Of a DNA stretch of 64,000 nucleotides, positions 37,973 to 46,268 are shown in pieces (position 1 is the stretch's first letter; each line of letters begins with the position of its first letter). The notes under the pieces are model-generated. The model was not told where the DNA came from. It saw only the letters and a list, made by a program, of their open reading frames with translations, and searched no databases. This DNA comes from Neisseria yangbaofengii (GTDB lineage: Bacteria; Pseudomonadota; Gammaproteobacteria; Burkholderiales; Neisseriaceae). Location: assembly GCF_014898075.1 (NCBI RefSeq), contig NZ_CP062976.1, forward strand, positions 1,240,001 through 1,304,000, written 5' to 3'. Made by a program: the position numbers and the translations under genes.

Positions 37973-38194
37973 ATGAAACAGAATAATCAGAACATCGACC
38001 TGACCAAAGTGGATTTGACCCAGTTGGATAGTGAGTCTATGAACCAGTTGATTGATGCCTTTAAAGGAACTAAACATTACAAGAAAAATCAGAAGATAGT
38101 TAAGATCTTTGGAAGTATTCTTCTTTTAATTCTCTTAATTGTATTTGCACCTATAATTCGTGAAATTTTCACCTTAATTTCAAAAGCATTTTAA
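37973..38194 (+). CDS. Small inner-membrane protein, 73 residues
   Basis: A short frame begins at ATG 37973 behind a good AGGAGTAAGG site and points away from ltgX and toward traG. The first 43 residues are polar (IDLTKVDLTQLDSESMNQ). One or two hydrophobic stretches follow (IVKIFGSILLLILLIVFAPI). I do not recognise the family. Small inner-membrane proteins next to traG act as entry-exclusion proteins in SXT-like elements, so that is a possible role. Confidence 0.6.
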   Translation: MKQNNQNIDLTKVDLTQLDSESMNQLIDAFKGTKHYKKNQKIVKIFGSILLLILLIVFAPIIREIFTLISKAF

Positions 38195-38226
38195 AAAAGA
38201 GCTGGCTGGTTAGCCAGCTCTTTTTT
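38193..38226. terminator. Bidirectional terminator between the small membrane gene and traG
   Basis: AAAAAAGAGCTGGCT pairs with AGCCAGCTCTTTTTT across a short GGTT loop, between two convergent stops. No uptake sequence is present. Confidence 0.9.
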
Positions 38227-38230
38227 ATGC

Positions 38231-41200
38231 TCAACCGAACGTACTCTTGGCATGTATCAGTGCAGCCCGGACATCACTCAGACTCAAATGCGCCTTGTTG
38301 TTGCCCACCCCGTGATAATAGCTTTGACCGGCGGCCACATGCCGCACATGGCCTTTCATGGCATGAGGCACTGGGAATGATGCCCACTCCTTCGCCATGG
38401 CCACCATCGCCTTATTAAGGTCGTTGTGCTTGCCTTTGATAAAGTCCAAAGCCGCACCGCCGCCTGCTTTGCCAATCAGGTATTCGCTGAAGAAACGCTC
38501 CTGCAATTCCGGCGTAAATTTTTCGTTACCGGACAGCTCCAATGCTTTGACACCGGAAGCGAAGGTGGACGGAATCATCTGATAACGTCCGACGGCATTA
38601 AATTCCTTGCTCCGTTGGGCGGCCATGATTTCGTTTACCGTCATACCGGACAAATTGCGTGTAGCGGCTCTTTGTCCGTGGCGTTCGCCTAAATTGACCG
38701 AATTGTAACCGCCTTCGCCTTTACTGATGAGGGAGCGCAATGCGGACATCGGAGCAGCATTGCCCGGTGATGCGGATGCGGTAGCCGAACTGCTTGAAGT
38801 AACTTCTCCCAGACCACGTACCTGACCGGATTCAGCCAGCCGTTCGAAGCGCTCGGCAGCCGCCTGATTCTTAAAGTTGAAGTGGATGTGATCCCCGGTG
38901 GCACCGCCTTCTCCTTTCTTCTCATAATTCACATAATAGTCTTTGTCACTGAACCCGTTTTGCTGCATAAAGTCACGGATTTTATGTTCGGCCGCCATCC
39001 AACTGGTATGGCCGGTACCCAAGGCCTGCGTGCTTTTGCCTTCTTGGTCTAAAACCATATCTAGTGCCAAACCGCGTACATGTTTACTGTTCGGACGGTT
39101 ATCGACATGGTAGGAGTCGTTGAAGGCGCTGAAACGGACATCCTGCTTGTCGGTATCGAACAGTTTTTCCATTGCGTGCGCCATCGCCAATACGCCTTCT
39201 TGGGTTTTCACCCCGTTTTTGGCTTCACCGCCAAAGGCTTTGTTGCGTGCCAACGTCGTCAGTCCTTCACGGTCGGTGGATAGGTAGCTGCCGTTGTCCG
39301 GCGTATTCATTGAGGTTTTGTGCAGGCTGCCTGAAGACGGGGTAGGGTTCTGGTCGCTGTAATCCAGCATTTGTTCCGCTGTCGGTGCAGTCAGCTTGCG
39401 GCCGATAATGCTTTCTAGCGACGAACCGTCAAACGTTTTGCTGGAATCGTTGGGATTGTAGTTGTCCAACATCTTGTTCAGTTCGGCATAGCGTTTGTTT
39501 AGGGTATCAGTTGAATCTGAAATAGCAGTTTTAGTCAGCCCAACACCTCTTGCCAATGCTTCCCCAGCTTTTTCCCATGAAGCTCGCTGACGCAACTCCT
39601 TCTCAATCGCCTGTTTTTCTTCAATCGCAGCCACTTTCATGGCGTTGTTGGCCTCAATCACCTTACGCTGCTCGGCAATGGTCATGCCCATGCTGTTGAC
39701 CTTTTCACCGACCTGCGGACCGAGGTTGCGGGTACCGCCCAGCCGTTCGCCGACATTCAAATCCTGACGGAAACTGCCGACGGAAGCCGCGTGCTGAGGG
39801 TCGATGTCTTGGTTGATACGCGCCGCTGCCTGTCCCTGCATCATCTTCTGATGCTCCAGCATATCCATACGGCCTTCCAGCATGGCTTTGTGGGTTTCGA
39901 TGCCCTGCATATCGCTGTGGTTGAAGATTTCGCGCATGGCGGCATTGGCCGCTAACCGTTCCGCATCGCTGCCACCGGCATTGAATGCCATCAATCTGTC
40001 AAACAGCGCACCGTTGGCATTGCCGCCGAATCGACCCGCATCCATAATGGTCTGCGCCACTTTGTCGCTGTACTGCTCGGCAGCGGTAATGGCCGCATTA
40101 CGCTGGATGTCGGCGGCCTGACTGTCGCGGTCGACGTTAATCATGACCTCGTTGAACATTTTTTGGTCGATGCTGGTGGCGCTGCTGCCGGATTGTTGCA
40201 GGGAAGCAGCGTTCTCCAGGCTGCTCATATCAGAGCGCAAATCGGAAAGGGTCTGGCTGTGGACCTGTTGCAGTGTCTGCGAGTCCAGGCTGGCCGCCGT
40301 CATGGTCAGGCCGTTGCGGTTGGTTACGCTGCTGCTGGTCGTCGTGCCTTCCGATTTCTCGCTACCGGTACTGGTGCTGCTTGTATCACTAGTTTGGCCG
40401 CTAGTAGAAATTTCCACTAAGCCGCCACCTTTCAAAGCAATTCCACCTCCGTTTCCAAAGGCTTCAAGCCCAGTTTTTGCGGTTATCTCCCCTCCTGCAT
40501 AGACCTTACCACCGGCAGCCTGAGTAGTTGAGTCCGCCATCACATGCGTACCCGCTTCCACATAACGCGCCGAAGCCTGCTGGCCGGTCGCCTGGTCGAT
40601 GACCCAGCCGGAAGAGGTGGCTACGCCGTTCGAATCGACATGGGCAAACGTCATCTGCTCCGCCGTCGTACCCAACGCACTGGCCTGTGCGGACAGTACG
40701 CGCTTGGCCGTTTCGGTCTGACTGTCGGTCATGGCGAGGTTGAAAGTGGTCGGGCTGTTTGCATAGGCGTTGGACTGCAAATCCTCCATGCTTTCCGCAG
40801 GGCCGTATTGGGTCGCATTCTGAATCATCCTCTCTGCACCGATAACGCTGGTTTTGTGGAGATCCGGTGCCTCCAGTTCTTCCTTGATGGCATTTTGGCC
40901 GACCAAGTTGGCACGGTTGGCAATCGCCGCAAATCCGTAGGCCGAACCGCTCAAAATAAAGAACAGAATGGTCGGGATATAGGCCATCAGCGATGAACCG
41001 GTCAGGATGGATTTTTGGATGCTGTCGAACAGTCCGGCGGTAAATCCCGGGGACAGCACCACGTTCGGCGTACCGCTGTACATAATGGCCAAGGTTGCTT
41101 TGTAGAGGTTGTCCATCAGGTTTTGCTGCATGAAATGGGCAATCAGGGTGTCAATCGGCAGCCAGGAGTTAATCCACGCCGCCAACATGATGTACATGCC

Positions 41201-41551
41201 CAACAGTTTGAAACCCGCCCAGCCGCGAATCACAATCATGAATACCATCAGCGGGGTCACGCCGATATACAGGCACAGCATCAGGTTCAAGAAGCCTTCG
41301 GCCAGCGTCTGAAAAATCGACGCTTCACCGGCGGCATCCACGGCGGAAGTACCGATGGCATCCGTCATCATGGCGGCGGCCTGAGTACAGGCGGCATCTT
41401 GTGCGCCGATACACTGGTTAGCGATTTGGTTAAAAATCATCGAAGCCTGAATCGAAGCCGCATCAATCTGCACGCCGGCACTGTAATACTGTGCCAAGGC
41501 ATTCGGTGTCAGGGTACCGCTCTGCTGCGCCATGGCGTAGGCCGTCGTCAA
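38231..41551 (-). CDS. traG: TraG C-terminal portion with fused peptidoglycan hydrolase domains
   Basis: The first 200 residues hold several membrane segments (FLNLMLCLYIGVTPLMVFMI and YIPTILFFILSGSAYGFA) that complete the TraG N-terminal domain. A long coiled, Ser/Gln-rich periplasmic region follows. Near residues 840-920 is an M15-peptidase-like domain (NSKHVRGLALDMVL and GATGDHIHFNF). Near 950-1080 is a lysozyme-like domain (LISKGEGGYNSVN and AVGRYQMIPSTF). The gene is in the same frame as the upstream half at 41633. Only two stop codons separate them, so this was one reading frame of about 1,466 codons. A weak TTG (41551) or an ATG (41533) might allow separate translation. Confidence 0.82.
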   Translation of the reverse strand: MTTAYAMAQQSGTLTPNALAQYYSAGVQIDAASIQASMIFNQIANQCIGAQDAACTQAAAMMTDAIGTSAVDAAGEASIFQTLAEGFLNLMLCLYIGVTPLMVFMIVIRGWAGFKLLGMYIMLAAWINSWLPIDTLIAHFMQQNLMDNLYKATLAIMYSGTPNVVLSPGFTAGLFDSIQKSILTGSSLMAYIPTILFFILSGSAYGFAAIANRANLVGQNAIKEELEAPDLHKTSVIGAERMIQNATQYGPAESMEDLQSNAYANSPTTFNLAMTDSQTETAKRVLSAQASALGTTAEQMTFAHVDSNGVATSSGWVIDQATGQQASARYVEAGTHVMADSTTQAAGGKVYAGGEITAKTGLEAFGNGGGIALKGGGLVEISTSGQTSDTSSTSTGSEKSEGTTTSSSVTNRNGLTMTAASLDSQTLQQVHSQTLSDLRSDMSSLENAASLQQSGSSATSIDQKMFNEVMINVDRDSQAADIQRNAAITAAEQYSDKVAQTIMDAGRFGGNANGALFDRLMAFNAGGSDAERLAANAAMREIFNHSDMQGIETHKAMLEGRMDMLEHQKMMQGQAAARINQDIDPQHAASVGSFRQDLNVGERLGGTRNLGPQVGEKVNSMGMTIAEQRKVIEANNAMKVAAIEEKQAIEKELRQRASWEKAGEALARGVGLTKTAISDSTDTLNKRYAELNKMLDNYNPNDSSKTFDGSSLESIIGRKLTAPTAEQMLDYSDQNPTPSSGSLHKTSMNTPDNGSYLSTDREGLTTLARNKAFGGEAKNGVKTQEGVLAMAHAMEKLFDTDKQDVRFSAFNDSYHVDNRPNSKHVRGLALDMVLDQEGKSTQALGTGHTSWMAAEHKIRDFMQQNGFSDKDYYVNYEKKGEGGATGDHIHFNFKNQAAAERFERLAESGQVRGLGEVTSSSSATASASPGNAAPMSALRSLISKGEGGYNSVNLGERHGQRAATRNLSGMTVNEIMAAQRSKEFNAVGRYQMIPSTFASGVKALELSGNEKFTPELQERFFSEYLIGKAGGGAALDFIKGKHNDLNKAMVAMAKEWASFPVPHAMKGHVRHVAAGQSYYHGVGNNKAHLSLSDVRAALIHAKSTFG

Positions 41552-41632
41552 TACGTCCGCCGGTTACGGATTGCTGCCGGAAGAGCCGCCAACCTGGGTC
41601 GCCAATGCGCCGGGCAATTCATCCAACTCGGT

Positions 41633-42631
41633 CTAAATTTTGACCGCACGCGCAGACGGGTCGAGCGTTACACCGGAGCTGCCGCTCATGTTGCGGGTGG
41701 ACACAATCTGATTAGCGGCTGCCGAAGCGCTTTGCGCGGTTGCCGGAGTAGTGTGGCTCAATACTTGGGCAGCAATGATTTTGCCGGCATCGGCACAGTT
41801 CATCGAAGTTTGGATGGCCTTGCCGCCGCCAGCCGGATCGGGAACCATAATCTGTGTCATACCGCTTTGATGGCCGCTGGTCAATACACGCAAAAAGCCT
41901 TCTTTGCTCACATCGCTCCAGCGCACATTCCAGCCACAGGAACGGGTGGCAATAGCCATATTGGTCATGATTAAGGCGTTTTCAGGAGTATTAAACTGAC
42001 GGCGCAACTGCATCAGCGTACGCAGCGGACTGAAGAAGCCCTGCGTGCCGTGTACCGACAGATTGCCGGCTACCGGCCCTTCGACGGCTGCCGTACCCGT
42101 CCAGTTGGCATCGGGCAGTACGGTACTGGCCGTGTCGATGCCCTCGGTAAAACTCTTGCCCAACTTGCTGAACAAGCCCAACGTCCATGCCACACCGACC
42201 GGGATGTTGTCCACCTTACGGAAACGCACCGCACCGGCATTGCTATTCAATGCTTGGTCGTAATAGGAGGCAACATATACCGGCGTGGTCGGAATAATCG
42301 CGAACGCCAAAAAGATAATCATCAGGATGGTTTTGAACGGCTCGAATTTCATCGAGGTGGCCGCGCTCAGGCACATCAGCGTGATGGCAATCAGGATGGC
42401 CAGCTGGATGGCGGAGATGACCATAGAGCCGGAATCGCTGTTGAACAGCATGGCAATCATGCTGAAGGTACGGGTAACCATGTCGATGTCGCCGACCACC
42501 CAAATGGTCGAAATATCGGCATTGCCGGGAATTTCGCTGTCGGGAATGGCGGCATAGGCGGCCGGTACGAAAGCCGCCAATAAAGCCAAGACAGCACTGA
42601 GGCGGGTCAGGTGGCGTTTCAGGGAAGGCAT
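41633..42631 (-). CDS. traG: TraG N-terminal portion (frame closed by in-frame stop)
   Basis: TraG is needed for mating-pair stabilisation and pilus assembly. This 332-residue piece has a signal-like N-terminus (LTRLSAVLALLAAFVPAAYA), a membrane segment (VISAIQLAILIAITLMCLS), another near TILMIIFLAFAII, and the conserved KVDNIPVGVAWTLGLFSKLG region of TraG_N. It ends at TAG 41633-41635. Reading on in the same frame gives 22 codons, then TAA (41564-41566), then the C-terminal half. Both stops differ from Gln codons (CAG, CAA) by C-to-T. The start has AAGGAAACC upstream and lies 13 bases after traH. Confidence 0.82.
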   Translation of the reverse strand: MPSLKRHLTRLSAVLALLAAFVPAAYAAIPDSEIPGNADISTIWVVGDIDMVTRTFSMIAMLFNSDSGSMVISAIQLAILIAITLMCLSAATSMKFEPFKTILMIIFLAFAIIPTTPVYVASYYDQALNSNAGAVRFRKVDNIPVGVAWTLGLFSKLGKSFTEGIDTASTVLPDANWTGTAAVEGPVAGNLSVHGTQGFFSPLRTLMQLRRQFNTPENALIMTNMAIATRSCGWNVRWSDVSKEGFLRVLTSGHQSGMTQIMVPDPAGGGKAIQTSMNCADAGKIIAAQVLSHTTPATAQSASAAANQIVSTRNMSGSSGVTLDPSARAVKI

Positions 42632-42643
42632 GATACGGTTTCC

Positions 42644-44200
42644 TTATTTTGCTGCGGTGGTCAATCCGTTTTTAATCGCCAATGCGGTATCCAGCATCTG
42701 CGACAGGTTCTGCATGGTTTGGGAACGGGCGTTGAAGGTCAGGCGGTTGTTGGCTTCCTGCTCCAGTTTTGCCATTTGTGTTTTTTGGCTGTCACTCAGC
42801 GGCACGATATGCTTGCCGTTCTGGGTCACGTTGGCAGAGTAGGCCGAGGCGATGTTTTTGTTCATGGCCATCACCAGCTCTGCGCCCATCTGCTCCGCCC
42901 ATGCGTCGGCAAAGGCGGAGACGGCTTGGGTTTGCAGGCGCGTACCGGATTTGGCTGCGGCGGCCAGCTTGCTGCGGATTTCTTCCGGAAGCGAATTGAC
43001 GAAGGCAATCTGCTTGGTACTTTGGGCGATGGTATTGTCGGCCAGGTGCGCCATAATCGAATCGGGAGCGATGGCGGTTACGACGGAGTCCCCCATACTG
43101 CTGCTGTCGCCGTAGGCGGTCTGTTTGCCGGTCATCATATTGATGATGTAGCGTTTCACGCCGGGAAACTCGGTTTCGGCCATGGTCACAGTTTGGCAGC
43201 TGTCGGCCTTATTGATGTTGAAATCGGAACATTTGTAGCCGTCCAATGCCGCACCGGTCTCTCTGCCGTACACCAAATCACGGAACGACCAAATCGGTTC
43301 GTACACCTTGTCGCCTTTTTCTTTGGATTCCTTGGCAAACATGCCTCCGGAAGTGCTGGAAGCGGCATTGCTGCCGGTCAGCGCAATGGTGGTACCGTAC
43401 AGGTTCATCGCCAGTTGCAGATAGCTCTGGTCGCCGCCGTAAGGCTCGGTATTGATACCGCCGCCGCCCTGACCGTTTTTGCCGAATACGCCGGCGGATG
43501 CCAGGGTATTCATCATGTTGTTGCCGTAAATGGTGGACTGGTCAGCCGCATCATCGGGACGGTTGGCATTTTTACCGGAATAGCTGCGCTTTTGCAGGGC
43601 TTCCGAAAAATCGGAAACCGCACCTTTGGCCGCACCCCATGCCGCCTCGAAACTGCCTTTGGTTTCGCCGAGCATGCTGCTCATCTGCGAAGTATCGCCG
43701 CGTGCCGCCTCAACCATCGCGCTGCTGATTTGACAGGTGTTTTTGGCGGCTCCGTTAATTTTGCTGGTCATGTCGTGCAGGCCACTCATGATGTTTTGGC
43801 AGGACGGACACATATTGTCCAAGGCGATTTTGAGGGCATAGCCGGTACCGTTGGCCATGATTGCGCGGATGATGTTGCGCATATTGTCCACGGAGATCAT
43901 GGAAAACGAACCGAAGTAGGCATCAATGCCGCCGCAGCCGGCAGAAAAGCGCGGCGGGTCGTAGGCCAGAATATTGAACGAACGCACCGGAGAACGCATA
44001 CTCAGACCGCCGAGCGAACCGCCGTAGTTACCGTTGACCGCGCCCAATTCGGGAGTGGTCGTCGTCCACATCGCGTCCATGCCGGAGGCGATGTCGGCCT
44101 GAACGGTCGAAGGCAGGGTGGCAAACAGCAGTGAGGCGGCCACTACGCCGATTTTGACGGTTGCGTAAGTGCGTTTAGCTTTGTTTTTCAGAATCGACAT
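42644..44200 (-). CDS. traH: TraH, F-type conjugative pilus assembly protein
   Basis: TraH is a periplasmic protein that works with TraF, TraU, TraW and TrbI in pilus extension and retraction. The 518-residue protein has a signal peptide ending in STVQA-DIAS. The family signature is FNILAYDPPRFSAGCGGIDA, with CPSCQNIMSGLHDM as the second cysteine site. The C-terminal coiled region (NNRLTFNARSQTMQNLSQML) is typical. Length is slightly above that of the F plasmid protein. The start follows GGAGACCCGAGTT. It lies between traF and traG as in F, SXT and the gonococcal island. Confidence 0.9.
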   Translation of the reverse strand: MSILKNKAKRTYATVKIGVVAASLLFATLPSTVQADIASGMDAMWTTTTPELGAVNGNYGGSLGGLSMRSPVRSFNILAYDPPRFSAGCGGIDAYFGSFSMISVDNMRNIIRAIMANGTGYALKIALDNMCPSCQNIMSGLHDMTSKINGAAKNTCQISSAMVEAARGDTSQMSSMLGETKGSFEAAWGAAKGAVSDFSEALQKRSYSGKNANRPDDAADQSTIYGNNMMNTLASAGVFGKNGQGGGGINTEPYGGDQSYLQLAMNLYGTTIALTGSNAASSTSGGMFAKESKEKGDKVYEPIWSFRDLVYGRETGAALDGYKCSDFNINKADSCQTVTMAETEFPGVKRYIINMMTGKQTAYGDSSSMGDSVVTAIAPDSIMAHLADNTIAQSTKQIAFVNSLPEEIRSKLAAAAKSGTRLQTQAVSAFADAWAEQMGAELVMAMNKNIASAYSANVTQNGKHIVPLSDSQKTQMAKLEQEANNRLTFNARSQTMQNLSQMLDTALAIKNGLTTAAK

Positions 44201-44212
44201 AACTCGGGTCTC

Positions 44213-45208
44213 CTACATTTTGTTTTTGATGATGCGGTTCAGCATTTTGACCACTTCGTCCATATTATCCGGATCTTCCAACTTGGTTTTGGCGGCATTC
44301 AGATCCTTGCTACTGATCATACCGCGCTCGTTTAGTTTGGCGATGTTGGTCAGGTTTGGGTCGGCCAGATTCATGTCGATGGCCGCCGTTACGATTTTTT
44401 GTTCCAACTCGCTCATGCTCATTGCGCCGTGGGCGACGACGGCCACGCGGTCGGGCGGAGCAACCAAAATGGTTGCAGGTGTCAGTTGGATGCCCATGCT
44501 GCGTGCGCGTTGTCCGCCACGGTCATAACGGATTTGCGCGGGTTTCATGCCGTTGATGACACCGCCGTCGGTACTGATGTAGCGCACCTGCATGTTGTAT
44601 TTCTTTTCCAACATCTTGGTAACTTGGTACTGGCTTTGGCAAAAGGCGCAGCTGCTGTCGAAAAACATCCAAATACCGGCTTTGCGGCTCAAATCCTTGA
44701 TGATGCCTTCTTTGGCCTGGTCGATCTGCCACAGTACCTGTTGGCGTGCCAAGGCGGAAATCGGTACGCGCACCGATTCGGACAGCATCGGGTCGGCATC
44801 GGTCACTTTTTTGCTCATACGGGCAAATTCGTCGGCCTTATCGAGCATCAGCCGGTTGACGTATAGATAGGCGCGGACGTTCTCTTCGGTCGGATTGGAA
44901 ATCGCCAGCTCGAGCAGCTCTTTCTGTTTGTCGCGTATCCAGGTGGCGGAGCCGAACTCGGCCTTTTTTTCTGCCTTGGGTGCTTCTTGTTTTTCAGATG
45001 GCTTCGGAGCCGGCACAGCTTCCGGTTTGGGTTCTTCTTTGGACTTAGGCTTGGGTTTGGCGGCAGGCCTGTCCTTGTACCAGAAGTAGCCGTCGTCGGT
45101 AGCCTTACCGAAGGCGGAACCCTCTGCCAGTGCCTGCATGCTCCAACCCGCACCGACCAAAGCGGCCAGCATCAGACCGGCGGCGGTTTTTGTTTTCCAG
45201 TTTTTCAT
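44213..45208 (-). CDS. traF: TraF, F-type conjugative pilus assembly protein (thioredoxin-like)
   Basis: The 331-residue periplasmic protein has a signal peptide (LMLAALVGAGWSMQALA), a Lys/Pro-rich linker and a thioredoxin-like domain. It carries a Cys pair in MFFDSSCAFCQSQYQ (CAFC). F-plasmid TraF has lost this CxxC, while its relatives in other elements keep it, so the protein may retain redox activity. The family pattern LLELAISNPTEENVRAYLYV is present. It lies 13 bases before traH. Confidence 0.88.
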   Translation of the reverse strand: MKNWKTKTAAGLMLAALVGAGWSMQALAEGSAFGKATDDGYFWYKDRPAAKPKPKSKEEPKPEAVPAPKPSEKQEAPKAEKKAEFGSATWIRDKQKELLELAISNPTEENVRAYLYVNRLMLDKADEFARMSKKVTDADPMLSESVRVPISALARQQVLWQIDQAKEGIIKDLSRKAGIWMFFDSSCAFCQSQYQVTKMLEKKYNMQVRYISTDGGVINGMKPAQIRYDRGGQRARSMGIQLTPATILVAPPDRVAVVAHGAMSMSELEQKIVTAAIDMNLADPNLTNIAKLNERGMISSKDLNAAKTKLEDPDNMDEVVKMLNRIIKNKM

Positions 45209-45220
45209 CGTATTCGGCCT

Positions 45221-46258
45221 CTATCGGATGGTGGCAGGGTCTTCAAACAGCGGCGCGGCGTAGTCGGACGGAGTAGGGCGGATGCCCCGGCGTTGCAGCC
45301 ACATGGTGACGGAACTGCCGACCCGCTTCTGTTCGTCCGGCTTCAGACTGTTCATGGCGCGCTTGGCATAAGATGCGTACCGTTTGTCGGTTGCCGCCGC
45401 GATTTGCAACCAGCGTGCGGCTTCAAGACGGTTTGCTTTGTGCAGGCTGTCGCTTTTGCCGTAATAGCGTGCCAAAGCCACCATTGCGCCGCTGTGCCAG
45501 CGGTCGGCAGCACGGTTGTAATAGGGAAGCGCCGCAGGCTGGTTTTCAGCGGCAATCAGCAGGCCGTAACGGTAAAGCGCGTTCGGGTCGCGCATCCGGG
45601 CGGCATTGGCATAATGGCTGCGAGCCTCGGCCAGCTGCGCCGGTGCGGTTTTGGCGGCCGCTTCCTTAATCAGGCCGGCATGGTATTCGGCCGGCCAAAA
45701 CACAGCGTTGCGGCCTTTACTTTCGCGGTATGCCTGTATTGCGGTCAGAAACCATTTCAATGCGCTGCGGCTGTCCGCCGCCACACCCTTGCCGTAGTAG
45801 TAGGCCAGGCCGAGGTTGTAGGCGGCCAAATGGTTGCCGGTCAGACTGCCGTCGGCATTTTTCACTGCTTTTTGATAGGAACGCAGCGCCAGTTGCATAT
45901 CCTGACGGCCGGACAGTTTGCCGGTTTCGGCTAGGTAGCCGTAATACAGCGAAGCCCAGCGGTTGCCGCCGTTGGCAGCATCCCTCAGTTTGGCTGCATA
46001 CAGGCTGTCGCCGTGGGTAAAGCGCTCGTACAGTTGGCGTGCCGCTTCCTGTTCGCTCGGTTTGCGCTTGTAGCCGGTTTTCGGCGCAGGGCTGTCTGCT
46101 TTTTTCTCTGCCGGTGCTTTGGCGGCGGCCGGCGTGCCGATGTTGCGGCGCTCTTCACCGAATACTTTTCTGTCCATTTCCTGTTTGCCGTCCTGTGCCG
46201 ACGCATTCAGGGCGGCAAACAGGGTCATGCAGACGGCGGCGGTTTTAACGGTATTCAT
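45221..46258 (-). CDS. Secreted Sel1-like (TPR-related) repeat protein in the tra operon
   Basis: 345 residues with a signal peptide (MNTVKTAAVCMTLFAALNASA) and a Lys/Ala-rich spacer. Five or more Sel1-like helical repeats follow, such as ASLYYGYLAETGKLSGRQDM, AYNLGLAYYYGKGVAADSRS and AMVALARYYGKSDSLHKANR. Such repeats bind other proteins. It sits between traU and traF, where related systems carry trbC and traN, so it is probably a periplasmic assembly factor of this system. Ribosome binding site GGAG is 7 bases upstream. Function is not otherwise known to me. Confidence 0.72.
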   Translation of the reverse strand: MNTVKTAAVCMTLFAALNASAQDGKQEMDRKVFGEERRNIGTPAAAKAPAEKKADSPAPKTGYKRKPSEQEAARQLYERFTHGDSLYAAKLRDAANGGNRWASLYYGYLAETGKLSGRQDMQLALRSYQKAVKNADGSLTGNHLAAYNLGLAYYYGKGVAADSRSALKWFLTAIQAYRESKGRNAVFWPAEYHAGLIKEAAAKTAPAQLAEARSHYANAARMRDPNALYRYGLLIAAENQPAALPYYNRAADRWHSGAMVALARYYGKSDSLHKANRLEAARWLQIAAATDKRYASYAKRAMNSLKPDEQKRVGSSVTMWLQRRGIRPTPSDYAAPLFEDPATIR

Positions 46259-46268
46259 CTCTCACTCC

